Below are positions 8,622 to 17,610 of a stretch of 64,000 nucleotides of DNA, piece after piece. The notes beneath the pieces were generated by a model. It saw nothing but the letters and a program-made list of their open reading frames with translations. It was not told the DNA's origin and searched no databases. Numbering within the stretch: the first letter of the stretch is position 1; each line of letters starts with the position of its first letter. The position numbers were made by a program, and so were the translations under genes. The DNA comes from Planctomycetota bacterium (GTDB taxonomy: Bacteria; Planctomycetota; UBA1135; UBA2386), in assembly GCA_016716265.1 (NCBI GenBank), contig JADJWQ010000006.1:1577501-1641500 (forward strand), written 5' to 3'.

Positions 8622-9685
8622 CAGCCAAGCGATCCGCGGACGTCCCCCTCTCGCATCTCCTCGCCGGCCTCCCGCTCCTGGTCGCGTGCGCCTGCGGAGG
8701 CACGGCGGACGAGCCACCGTTGCTGACCTCCGCCGACGGCTCGCTCCGCGTCGTGTTCCGGGCCGACGCGAGGTGGCTGCAGGAGAACGGCAAGGCCGAG
8801 ATGGAATCGGCGCTCGCGCGGTTCGCCGACATCGACCTCGTCTACGCGCACAACGACCCCATGGCGCGCGGTGCGCAGCTCGCTGCCGAGCAGGCCGGGC
8901 GCGACGGGATCCGCTTCGTCGGGATCGACGCGCTGCCGCACGAGGGCGTCCGCTATGTCGAGGAGGGCAAGCTCGACGCGACCTTCCTCTATCCGACCTG
9001 CGGGGCCGAGGCGATCGACGTCGCGCTGCTGCTCGCTGCCGGCGTCGACGTGCCGCGCGACCTGGTGCTCGGCACGCGCGTGTTCACGCGCGAGACGTTG
9101 GCGAGCGGCGGCCGTCCGGTACCCGCCCCGGGCGACGCGGTGCTCGCCGAGCTCCGCACCGCCCACGCCGCTGCGCTGCGCGGGGAATCGCTCGGCGCGA
9201 CGCTGCGCGTCGGCATGTCGCAGTGCAACTCCGCCGAACCCTGGCGCGCGCAGATGAACGCCGACATCCGCCGCCGCGTCGACGAGCTCGCCGGGCGCGT
9301 CGTGCTGGACGAGCGCGATGCGCAGAACGACTCGAACGTGCAGCGCGAGCAGGTGCTCGAGCTGGTCGCTGCCGCGGTCGACGTGATCCTGGTGTCGCCG
9401 AAGGAGGAGGTCGTCATCGTCCCCGCCGCGCGCGAGGCGCTCGCGAACGGCATCCCGGTCGTCGTGCTCGACCGCAAGCTCGGCAGCGGCGACTACACGG
9501 TCTTCCTCGGCGGTGACAACGTCGCGATCGGACGTGCGGCCGGCGAGTTCGTGAAGGCGGTGCTCGGCGCGACCGGCGGCGGCAACATCGTCGAGATCGA
9601 AGGCCTGACGACGTCGAGCCCGGCGCGCGAGCGCCACGACGGCTTCGCCGAAGCACTCGGACTGCGTGCGCCGGCAGGCGGGTGA
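8618..9685 (+). CDS. Circularly permuted sugar-binding lipoprotein (RbsB type)
   Basis: A 355-residue periplasmic-binding protein with a lipoprotein signal (lipobox LVAC, Cys24). The halves are in reversed order. Residues about 43-165 (ADARWLQENGKAEMESAL, DLVYAHNDPMARGAQ, FVGIDALPHEG, EEGKLDATFLYP) correspond to the C-terminal half of RbsB. Residues about 195-350 (LRVGMSQCNSAEPWRAQMN, VDVILVSPKEE, GIPVVVLDRKLGSGDYT, LGGDNVAIGRAAGEF, PARERHDGFAEAL) correspond to its N-terminal half. A linker of about 35 residues joins them (PAPGDAVLAELRTAHAAA). All parts needed for a two-lobed fold seem present, so it may be functional. It overlaps the permease gene by four bases. A rearrangement or assembly artefact cannot be excluded from sequence alone. 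Confidence 0.85.
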   Translation: MTAKRSADVPLSHLLAGLPLLVACACGGTADEPPLLTSADGSLRVVFRADARWLQENGKAEMESALARFADIDLVYAHNDPMARGAQLAAEQAGRDGIRFVGIDALPHEGVRYVEEGKLDATFLYPTCGAEAIDVALLLAAGVDVPRDLVLGTRVFTRETLASGGRPVPAPGDAVLAELRTAHAAALRGESLGATLRVGMSQCNSAEPWRAQMNADIRRRVDELAGRVVLDERDAQNDSNVQREQVLELVAAAVDVILVSPKEEVVIVPAAREALANGIPVVVLDRKLGSGDYTVFLGGDNVAIGRAAGEFVKAVLGATGGGNIVEIEGLTTSSPARERHDGFAEALGLRAPAGG

Positions 9686-10208
9686 GCGTTCTGCCGGACT
9701 GGCCCGTCATCACCCGCGTCGGCCCGATCCGGTCGGCCCGGATCCGCTCCAGTCGGAACTGGCGCTCGACCGATAGAAAGGCCGCGGAGGCGGAACCCAT
9801 CCCTCCCCACGGAAAGGCCCCTGCGGCCGGCCCGCGGCTCGCCGTCGGGCCGGCCGCAGCATTCTGGCCCCCGCTGGCCGGGGCGCGCGCACGCTGGAGC
9901 GCCGCCGGGCCGGACGGACGTGCGACCCCGTGGGTAGCGCGCCACCTGGACCACCAGGAATGGGCGGGGGGCGGGACGTCCTCTCTCGTCCCGCCCCCCA
10001 GGTTGCCCCCCTGCGCCACCTTCCCTGCGGGGTGACGACCGGGGGCCGTGTGCCGTGCTCCCTACAAGTGTCGTGAAGCGTCGTCACGGGCCCCGAAACG
10101 TCGAGTTTTCCCGCCCATCGGGAACAGTTCCGCGACGAACCCGGCCATTCCTGGCGGTCGGCCCGCGGCACGGGTGGCCGAAGGCGGCCGGATGGCCCGC
10201 GCGCGGCT
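9686..10208. other. 523-bp gap without a recognisable gene
   Basis: Between the sugar-binding gene and the tricorn-like gene there is no reading frame with family-like residues or a plausible start. The only structure I see is the strong inverted repeat at 9966-9999. The GC content is extreme, with runs of C and G. Confidence 0.6.
9966..9999. terminator. Strong inverted repeat, possible bidirectional terminator
   Basis: A perfect 13-bp stem (9966-9978 with 9987-9999; GGGGGGCGGGACG arm) closes an eight-base pyrimidine loop. It lies between two genes that both end toward it, a usual place for a shared terminator. No T-tract follows on either strand, so it is not a standard Rho-independent signal. 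Confidence 0.5.
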
Positions 10209-13200
10209 TCAGCGGCGCGGGCGCTCGGCCCGGTAGATGGGATCCGGATCGGCGGGCTGCCGGGCGACCTCCGCGGCCAGGACCTCGACCGCCTTCGTGA
10301 GCTGATCGTCCGGACCGTCAGGAGCGTTCCACAGCGCGGCGTCGGGCAGGCAGCCATCGAGCTCCATGTCCTGGCCGTCGCCGACCAGGAACCAGCCCCG
10401 GAACGGCAGGCGCACGAAGCTGCCGTCGACGAGGCCGCGGCCACCGGTGCTGATGACGCCGCCCGCGGTCCGCATGCCGACGACGGCGCCGCGGCGCAGG
10501 GTCTTGATCGCGTGGCTGAAGATCTCGGCGTTGCTGAACGACATCTCGTTGCACATCACGACGACCGGCTTGTGCCAGGTCGCGTAGACGCGACGGTCCT
10601 GCGGGTAGCCGGTCGACCCGTCGCGCGGAACGGTGATCGCGTGGCGCGGCTGCGTGAGCGCGGTCAGCACGTGGTCGGCGGTGCTGCCGCCGCCGTTGAA
10701 GCGCACGTCGATGATCAGGCCGTCCTTGCCGAACCCGGCGTGGAACAGGTCCTCCTCCATCTGCCGGAAGCTGCTCATGTCCATGCCACGGATGTGCAGG
10801 TAGCCGAGCCGTCCGCCCGAGGCGGCATCGACCGCGGCGCGATTGCGCGCGATCCACTCGTCGTAGAGCAGCCCCTGGACCGACGCGACCGGACGGACCG
10901 TCACGTCGCGCTCGGCACCTTCGGCACCCCGCACGCGCAACGCGATGTCCCGCTGCTGGTCCATCGTCAAGAGCGCGAGCAGGTCGGTCTGCGGCGACAG
11001 CGCCGTACCATCGATCGCCAGTACGCGCTCGCCGGCGCGGACCTCGCTGCGCGCCTCGGCACACGGCGAGCCCGGGATCACGCTCTCGACGAGCAGCCCG
11101 GGGCCGTCCGGCGGCGCGACGAGGCGCAGGCCGAGCTGCCACGTGGTCGGGCTCCACTCCGGCCGCGGTGCGGACGGCAGCGGGTCGGAGCCACCGCGGT
11201 GCCCCATGTGCGACGCGTTGAGCTCGCCGAGCATCATGTTCATCAGCAGCGAGAACTCGTCACGGCCGAGGCATTGGGCGGCGACCGGCCGGTACTTGGC
11301 GCGGATCGCGGCCCAGTCGCGGCCGTTGAGCCGGCCGTCGTAGAACGCGTCGCGCATCGTCCGCCAGCCCTGGTCGAACGCGAGCTGCCGCAACGCGCCC
11401 CAGTCGCGCTCCTCCTGCACCCCGAACGCGAACGTCTCGATGCGGCCGTTGCCGGGGCTCATCGACGCGGGCTTGCCGCCCGACAGTCCGACGACCTGAT
11501 CTCCTTCCTTGAGCCAGCGTGCGCGCGACGGCAGCGACGCGCCGACCTTCTGCGGCCGGAGTTCGTCGGGGAACACGATCTTGTAGCAGCCGCGCTGACC
11601 ATCGACGCTCGCTTCGAACAGCAGCGTCTCGCCGTCGGGCGACCACAGGAGCGACGTCTCGTAGCTGTCGGGGATGCGCACGTGCGCGATGCGCTCGTGG
11701 ATGCCGTCGAAGTCGATCCGCACCGGCTTGGGCCCGCCGTCGCCGTCCTTGGTCTCCTTCGCATCGCCGTCCTTCGGCTCCGCGGCCGCGGCCGGCTCCG
11801 CCCCCCCGGCGCCCGGCTCCGCCGGCGCATCGGCGCCGGGCCGCGCACCCTGGCCCCGGCGCGCGGGCTTGTCGCGGCCCTTCTTCATCGCCTCGAGCGC
11901 CTCCCGCAGCTTGCGGTCGCGCTCCGTCTCCTCGGCCGCGGACTTCGTCAGCGTCACGAAGTAGATGTCGGCCTCGTCGCCGTCGCGCCGCCCGACCCAC
12001 GCGATGCGCGCACCGTCGCCGGACCACACCGGCGAGCGGTCGGCGTCGGGGTGCCGCGACAGGTTGAACGGCGGCCTGGAGCCGTCGATCGGCGCGACCC
12101 AGACGTCGGCATTGAAGTCGTCGTCCTGCACCGACCAGCACAGCCACTTGCCGTCCGGCGACCAGTCGAAGTCGGGCGCGTCCCAGGACGCGAGGATGCG
12201 CCGGTGGTCGCTGCCGTCCTGGTCCATGACCCACAGGTCACCGCCCTTCACATAGGCGAAGTGGTCGCCGCTCGGCGACGCGCGCAGGCCGGTCTCGACG
12301 GCTGCGTCGTCGGTCACCTTGCGTAGCGCGAACGAGTCGGCGAGCCACCAATAGCCGTCCTCGCGCGCCGGGCAGCTCGCCTCCCAGATGTCGACCTCGC
12401 CGTCGGCCTCGCTGACGAAGTAGAGCCGCTTGCCGTCGTGGCTGAACACGGGCGATTCCTCGACCGCGAGCGTCTGCGTCACGCGGTGCGGCTCGCGGAG
12501 CACGCGGTCCATGACCCACAGGTCGTGACCGGCGACGAACGCGATCTGCTTGCCGTCGCCGGTGAACGCGACGTCGTCGGCGCTGTCGAGGCGCCGCCGC
12601 TCGAGGCTGTCGGCGACCTCGTCGCCGCTGGCGCGCAACGCGATGTCGGTCCGCTCGCCGCTCGCCAGGTCGAGCAGCACGAGATCGAAGCGGCGTCGGA
12701 ACAGCAGGCGCCGCCCGTCCTTCGACAGGCTCGGCTCCATCGCGCCGTCGTCGCTGCCGTCCGCCGCGCGCAGGTCCGTGAGCCGCGTCGTCGCGCCGCT
12801 CGCCAGGTCGCGGCGGTAGACGTCGAAGCAGCCGTCCGGATCGCTCAGGAACAGATAGCCCGAGCCGTCGGGCAGCCAGAGCGGTGCGTACTCGCTGACG
12901 TTCTGGAACGCCTCGCGGTCGACCGACTGGCGCGTCAGCGCCGGGCGACCGGCAGCGCCGAGGTCGGCGAGCCAGATCTGCTCGGCGGCCGCTCCGCGGT
13001 AGCCCTTGCGCTCCTCCTGGATCCGCCCGCGCGTGAACAACGCGTGGCGACCGTCGGGCGCGAGCGTGCCGCTGTTCGCTCCGGCGTCGAACAGCACCTG
13101 TTCCGGGGTCGTCCGCTCCAGCGGGATCCGCACCAGCCGCCGCGCCTCGGTCGGGAACGGCGAGCGGTCGCTGGTGCGCAGCGCCAGGAACGCGGCACCG

Positions 13201-13556
13201 TCCGCGGTCCACTCCAGCGGGTCGCAGCCGACCGAATCGAACGTCACCTGCCGCGGCGCTCCGCCGCCGAGCGGCATCACGAACACCTGCTCGCGGCCGG
13301 CGCGGTCGCTGGTGAACAGCAGATGCTCGCCGTCGGGGCTCGGCAGCGGGTGGGCGTCGCGCCCGGGATGCCAGGTCAGGCGGGTCGCCGGCGCGGTCGC
13401 GCGCAGCGGCGCGATCCACAGGTCGCCCTGCCACGCGAACACGACGCGCTCGCCGTCGGGCGTGATGCGCGGGTGCAGCGGCAGGCGGATCGCCCGGTCC
13501 TGGGCGGGAGCCAGGGCGGCGAGCAGGAACAGCGGGACGAGGACTCGGCTCGACAT
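10209..13556 (-). CDS. Exported tricorn-like serine protease
   Basis: 1115 residues. A signal peptide (MSSRVLVPLFLLAALAPAQ) is followed by two TolB/PD40-type beta-propeller regions up to about residue 555, with repeated WSPDG/FSHDGK motifs. A low-complexity Ala/Pro/Glu/Lys linker occupies about 557-610. The core domain then carries NASHMGH (S782-H783, matching the Ser-His of tricorn), a PDZ domain (about 802-880, with GERVLAIDGT) and the S41-type catalytic domain. In the latter, CNEMSFSNAEIFSHA offers Ser1008 as nucleophile; the following residue is Asn where archaeal tricorn has Asp. Archaeal tricorn is cytosolic, whereas this one should be periplasmic and degrade peptides. The ATG at 13556 is chosen because it directly precedes the signal peptide. 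Confidence 0.93.
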   Translation of the reverse strand: MSSRVLVPLFLLAALAPAQDRAIRLPLHPRITPDGERVVFAWQGDLWIAPLRATAPATRLTWHPGRDAHPLPSPDGEHLLFTSDRAGREQVFVMPLGGGAPRQVTFDSVGCDPLEWTADGAAFLALRTSDRSPFPTEARRLVRIPLERTTPEQVLFDAGANSGTLAPDGRHALFTRGRIQEERKGYRGAAAEQIWLADLGAAGRPALTRQSVDREAFQNVSEYAPLWLPDGSGYLFLSDPDGCFDVYRRDLASGATTRLTDLRAADGSDDGAMEPSLSKDGRRLLFRRRFDLVLLDLASGERTDIALRASGDEVADSLERRRLDSADDVAFTGDGKQIAFVAGHDLWVMDRVLREPHRVTQTLAVEESPVFSHDGKRLYFVSEADGEVDIWEASCPAREDGYWWLADSFALRKVTDDAAVETGLRASPSGDHFAYVKGGDLWVMDQDGSDHRRILASWDAPDFDWSPDGKWLCWSVQDDDFNADVWVAPIDGSRPPFNLSRHPDADRSPVWSGDGARIAWVGRRDGDEADIYFVTLTKSAAEETERDRKLREALEAMKKGRDKPARRGQGARPGADAPAEPGAGGAEPAAAAEPKDGDAKETKDGDGGPKPVRIDFDGIHERIAHVRIPDSYETSLLWSPDGETLLFEASVDGQRGCYKIVFPDELRPQKVGASLPSRARWLKEGDQVVGLSGGKPASMSPGNGRIETFAFGVQEERDWGALRQLAFDQGWRTMRDAFYDGRLNGRDWAAIRAKYRPVAAQCLGRDEFSLLMNMMLGELNASHMGHRGGSDPLPSAPRPEWSPTTWQLGLRLVAPPDGPGLLVESVIPGSPCAEARSEVRAGERVLAIDGTALSPQTDLLALLTMDQQRDIALRVRGAEGAERDVTVRPVASVQGLLYDEWIARNRAAVDAASGGRLGYLHIRGMDMSSFRQMEEDLFHAGFGKDGLIIDVRFNGGGSTADHVLTALTQPRHAITVPRDGSTGYPQDRRVYATWHKPVVVMCNEMSFSNAEIFSHAIKTLRRGAVVGMRTAGGVISTGGRGLVDGSFVRLPFRGWFLVGDGQDMELDGCLPDAALWNAPDGPDDQLTKAVEVLAAEVARQPADPDPIYRAERPRR

Positions 13557-13764
13557 GATCGACTCGGGGACTTGCCGGCGACGAGGGTGGCCGGCGGGGG
13601 GCTGCCGCGCATACGTCCGGCACCGCGCGGCGCGAGAAATCGCTGGCCTGATGTGACCAGACTCGCCAGCCGCTGGCCACGGCGAGCCCGACGACTGCGC
13701 CGGTGATCGACGCCCCGCTACGATCGCCGCGCCGACGTTCCCGACACCCCGACCCACCGCCCCG

Positions 13765-15048
13765 ATGAATCGCCGCATCCCCGCCCTCGCGCTGCTCCCG
13801 CTCCTCGCGTGCGCTCCGGCCCCGCGCGCGCAGTCCACCACCGCCGGCTCGCCTCTCGCGCTGCAGACGACCGACCTCCAGATCGCCCGTCGCTTCCTGC
13901 GCTCGTTCGGCAGCAGTGCGACCGTCACGCAGCCCGCCGCCGGCGCCGTGATCGTGACCGCGCTCGACGACGGCGGCGGCGCGTTCGTCGACACCGCCGC
14001 CGGCACCGACTGGGTCCGGCTGGAAGCGCGGCCCGCCATGCTGCTCGACCTCTATGCGGGGCCCTACGAGCAGGCGACCGGCTGGGCCCGCGCGGCGCTC
14101 GGCATGGGATTGTCGCAGGCCGGGATCGACGCGCGGCAGGCGCGGGAGCTGCTCGACGCCTTGCTCGCGTTCCCGACCCAGCTCGAACTGCTCGAGCTGG
14201 TGATCCCCAGCAAGCCCCAGGCGAAGGACGACCTCGACATGACGCTGCGCATCGTGCCGCGTCAGGGGACCTGGGCGGCCGACACGGTCGCCCTGTTGCG
14301 GCCGAGCCCCGACGGACTCCGCCGGCTGCCGGTCGACGCCCCGCTGCTGCGCGTCGACATCGACGTCGATCTGCCGCGCGCACTGCCGAAGCTCCTGCCG
14401 GTGCTGCTGCCGCTCACCACGATGACGGAGAAGGACGCCGAGAAGCGCGAGGAAGCGCGCTCGCTGTCGGAGCGGATGTATGCGGGTCTGTCGGGTGGAA
14501 TCAGCGTCGCGTGGAGCGCGGACACCGGCGCCGCGATGCTGTTCGGCTGCCGCGATGCCGCCGCGGTCGGCGCGGTACTCCACAGCGAGGCCTGGCGCGC
14601 GATCGCCGAGCGCGCCGCGGCGGGCAGCCGCCAGTACGAGGCGACCTTCGAGCAGGAGGCGTTCCGCTATCAGGATGTGCCGGTCAGCCGACAGGTGCTC
14701 GAGTTCGACGACCCGAACATGGCAGCCGTGCTTCCCGATGGTCGCTTCGAGTCCCTGCAGGCGGTCGCGGGCGACTCGTTCTGCACGACGATGCTGCACG
14801 GCGCCGAGACGAGCATCCGTACGCTCGTCGACGAGGCATTGGCCGGTCGCCCCGCACGCACCGGCCTCGGCCAGGGCGTGCTGATGCGCGCGCAGATCCG
14901 GCTCGCCGAGCTGGGAGGCCTCGTGAGCGACATGGTCGCCGGCGCCGGCGCACCGATGCCCGCCAGCCTCGCCGAGCTCCCCGACGTGCTGCGGATCCAG
15001 TGCTCGACCAGCGACTCCGGGATGCTGCTGCGCATCCGCACCGAGTGA
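13765..15048 (+). CDS. Exported protein of unknown function
   Basis: 427 residues starting with a signal peptide (MNRRIPALALLPLLACAPAPRAQ). The LLAC within it could act as a lipobox. The mature part is a mixed alpha/beta protein with no domain I can name. It alternates strand-like segments (AVIVTALDDGGGAFVD) and helices rich in Leu/Ala (ELLDALLAFPTQLELLELV). The layout is loosely like bacterial proteins that handle an outer-membrane or lipid substrate, but this is weak. It is transcribed divergently from the tricorn-like protease across a 208-bp gap and is followed 37 bp later by a membrane protein, possibly as an operon. Confidence 0.65.
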   Translation: MNRRIPALALLPLLACAPAPRAQSTTAGSPLALQTTDLQIARRFLRSFGSSATVTQPAAGAVIVTALDDGGGAFVDTAAGTDWVRLEARPAMLLDLYAGPYEQATGWARAALGMGLSQAGIDARQARELLDALLAFPTQLELLELVIPSKPQAKDDLDMTLRIVPRQGTWAADTVALLRPSPDGLRRLPVDAPLLRVDIDVDLPRALPKLLPVLLPLTTMTEKDAEKREEARSLSERMYAGLSGGISVAWSADTGAAMLFGCRDAAAVGAVLHSEAWRAIAERAAAGSRQYEATFEQEAFRYQDVPVSRQVLEFDDPNMAAVLPDGRFESLQAVAGDSFCTTMLHGAETSIRTLVDEALAGRPARTGLGQGVLMRAQIRLAELGGLVSDMVAGAGAPMPASLAELPDVLRIQCSTSDSGMLLRIRTE

Positions 15049-15085
15049 GGCGCGCTGCGATCCTCCTCCCATTCCCACCCCGTCC

Positions 15086-15739
15086 ATGCGAGAGAACCGT
15101 CTCCCGAGCCCGCTCCGCACGATCCTCTGGCCCGCGGTCGTCACGCTGCTCGTCACTGCCGCCCGCCTCGCGCTCGAGGCGCGCGGGACGATCACGACCG
15201 CGTCGGGCGGCGGCGGCGCGCTGCTCGGCATCACCTGGCTCGCGCCGCTGTTCGGGGCGTGGTTCGGCTGGCGCCTCGCGCACGCCGGCTCGCGGCCGCG
15301 GCTGCCGTACGGATTCGGGATCGCGCTCCTCGGGTTGCTCGCGATGGTGGCGTCCGTCGCCGTGTCGTTCGGCGGACTCGATCCGACCGACCGCAGCGAC
15401 GACGCGCTGCGCGCGATGTCCGATGCGCTGCCCGTGATCGTCGGCGTCGCGGTCGGAGCCGCGGCAGTGGCATTCTGCCTGTGGCCGCGGCTGGCGTGGA
15501 CGCTGCTGCTCTACGCCATCCCGGTGCGACTCGGCGTGCTGGCCGCGACGTGGTATGCGAAGCACGCCGGCCTCGACACTCACTACACCAGGTTCGGTCC
15601 GGCCGCCTTCGAGTTCGGCATGGCGGAGACGATGCGACGCGCGGCTGCCGCGCAGCTCGGTTTCTGGACGCTGTTCACGGTGGTCGCCGGCAGCGTCGCC
15701 GGCCACCTGGTTGCTCGGCTCGCTCGGCGGAAGCCCTGA
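15086..15739 (+). CDS. Polytopic membrane protein of unknown function
   Basis: 217 residues with five likely membrane helices (for example about 10-27, 41-58, 72-92, 112-135 and 190-210). A cytoplasmic or periplasmic loop of about 35 residues carries WYAKHAGLDTHYTRFGPA. No catalytic or transport motif is recognised. It sits 37 bp after the exported protein gene and 35 bp before the FG-GAP gene, all on the plus strand, so the three may be co-transcribed. Confidence 0.65.
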   Translation: MRENRLPSPLRTILWPAVVTLLVTAARLALEARGTITTASGGGGALLGITWLAPLFGAWFGWRLAHAGSRPRLPYGFGIALLGLLAMVASVAVSFGGLDPTDRSDDALRAMSDALPVIVGVAVGAAAVAFCLWPRLAWTLLLYAIPVRLGVLAATWYAKHAGLDTHYTRFGPAAFEFGMAETMRRAAAAQLGFWTLFTVVAGSVAGHLVARLARRKP

Positions 15740-15774
15740 TCGTCGGCGGCGGCGCGCGGCGTATCATGCACGCC

Positions 15775-17592
15775 ATGTCGCGATTGCTCCTCGCCCTCTC
15801 GTGCGGCGCACTGCTCGCCGGAGTTCCCTCCGCGCAGGTCGCGCTGCGCAGCACCTCGCTCGGCGATCCGGGCTCCGAGCCGGCCGGACTGTCGAGCGTC
15901 ACCGCCGTGACCGCCGCGCTCGCGCCACCGACCGGCGCGCTCGACCAGCCGGTCCTCGAGCCGGGCTGGCCGGTCACCGTGCCGTCCAATCAGACCTACA
16001 CGATCGATCCATACCGCGGCGTCGCGCTCGCCGACCTCGACCGCGACGGCCGCCTCGAGATCATTCGCCCGTCGACCGACGGTCAGGTCTACGTATTCCG
16101 TCACGACGGTACGGCTCTGCCGGGCTGGCCGGTCGCGACGGTCGGCTTCTCGCAGGAGGCGCCGGCGGTCGCCGACCTCGACGGCGATGGCAGCCTCGAG
16201 ATCCTCGTCAATACGCGCGGCCTGACCAGCGGCGGTCGCGCCTACGTGTTCCACGCCGACGGCACGCTCGCCGCGGGCTGGCCCAAGAACCTCAACAACA
16301 ACAACACGCCGGGTGCGCCGGTCGCGGCCGATCTCGACGGTGACGGCCGGCTCGAGGTGTTGATCCAGGAGCGCGCCTATCCGATCGGCTACGTGCACGC
16401 GTTCCGACTCGACGGCACGCCGTTCGGCGCGAACTGGCCGCAGGCGCTCGACCACGTCCCGGCAGGCACGCCGGCCGTCGGCGATCTCGACGGCGATGGC
16501 GCGCCGGAGGTGGTGACGATCTCCTATCAGTCGCTGTTCGCGTTCCACGCCGACGGCACTCCCGTGCAGGGCTTCCCGTTCGACGTCGCAGCCGCCTACG
16601 ACGCCCGCTTCTCGTACCAGTCGCCGGTGCTGGCCGACATCGATCGCGACGGGTTCCTCGAGATCGTGACGGCCTGCCACCGCACCGCGTCCGGCTGCTA
16701 CGTGTTCCGTCACGACGGCACGCTGCAGCCGGGCTGGCCGAAGTCGTTCGGCAGCACCTGGACCTACTGCCCCCCGTCGGTCGCCGACGTCAACGGTGAC
16801 GGAACGCTCGACATCGTCTGCGGGCGCAGCGGTGGCACCGCGAGCGGGCCGGCGATGTACGCCTGGAGCGCGACGGGTGCGCTGCTGCCGGGCTTCCCGA
16901 TCGTGCACCCAGGTGGTGCCGAGGCCCCGCCGGCGGTCGTCGACCTCGACGACGACGGCGTCATGGAGATCGTGTTCGACTCCAACCTGATGGACGCATC
17001 CGGCAATGGCTGGCTGCACTGCGTCGACGCGACCGGCGCGATCGAGCCCGGTTGGCCACTGCAGCCGACCGGCTTCACGCACCTCAACGGCGCCCAGTTC
17101 GGCGACGTCGACGGCGACGGCCGACTCGAGATGGTCGTCGTGTCACGCGCCAACCAGCAGGTGACGATCGGCGTCTACGAGCCGGCGCAGACGGCGCGGC
17201 TCGGGCGCAGCCTGTGGCGGACCTACCACCAGGGCGATGCCCGCCGCGGTCTGCTCGGCGACCAGGGCACCTTCGAGCTGGTCGGCGACTTCCGGCCGGG
17301 CGGAGCGCTGCGCTTCGAGATGTACGCCCCGGCGGGTGACTCGGTCGCGATCCTCGCCGGGCCGTTCCCCGCGCTCGTGCCGATCCCCGGCATCGGCTTC
17401 CTGCGGATCGGCGGCGGCGTGATCGTCACCGTGCACGCGAGCGCGGTGCCCGCCGAGGGCCGCGATCTGTTCGCATTGCCGATCCCGAACGACCCGTCCC
17501 TCGTGGGTGTCCACTTCGTCACCCAGGGCGTTGCGATCACGCAGTCCGGACGGGTTCGTGCGCTCGAATCGCGCGGCGTGCGGATCCGCTGA
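15775..17592 (+). CDS. Secreted FG-GAP/VCBS repeat beta-propeller protein with shared C-terminal module
   Basis: 605 residues: a signal peptide (MSRLLLALSCGALLAGVPSAQ), then seven or eight FG-GAP/VCBS-type repeats. Each contains an acidic calcium-binding-like loop, such as ADLDRDGRLEI, ADLDGDGSLEI, GDLDGDGAPEV, ADVNGDGTLDI and GDVDGDGRLEM, alternating with FRHDGTxxPGWP strands. These build an integrin-like beta-propeller. The last 110 residues leave the repeat pattern and end in LPIPNDPSLVGVHFVTQG followed by a short Arg tail, the module shared with five other exported proteins of this window. An ATG at 15766 is an alternative start. The function is probably adhesion or surface display; no enzyme motif is seen. 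Confidence 0.88.
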   Translation: MSRLLLALSCGALLAGVPSAQVALRSTSLGDPGSEPAGLSSVTAVTAALAPPTGALDQPVLEPGWPVTVPSNQTYTIDPYRGVALADLDRDGRLEIIRPSTDGQVYVFRHDGTALPGWPVATVGFSQEAPAVADLDGDGSLEILVNTRGLTSGGRAYVFHADGTLAAGWPKNLNNNNTPGAPVAADLDGDGRLEVLIQERAYPIGYVHAFRLDGTPFGANWPQALDHVPAGTPAVGDLDGDGAPEVVTISYQSLFAFHADGTPVQGFPFDVAAAYDARFSYQSPVLADIDRDGFLEIVTACHRTASGCYVFRHDGTLQPGWPKSFGSTWTYCPPSVADVNGDGTLDIVCGRSGGTASGPAMYAWSATGALLPGFPIVHPGGAEAPPAVVDLDDDGVMEIVFDSNLMDASGNGWLHCVDATGAIEPGWPLQPTGFTHLNGAQFGDVDGDGRLEMVVVSRANQQVTIGVYEPAQTARLGRSLWRTYHQGDARRGLLGDQGTFELVGDFRPGGALRFEMYAPAGDSVAILAGPFPALVPIPGIGFLRIGGGVIVTVHASAVPAEGRDLFALPIPNDPSLVGVHFVTQGVAITQSGRVRALESRGVRIR

Positions 17593-17610
17593 TCGCGCGC
17601 CGCCCGGCGG

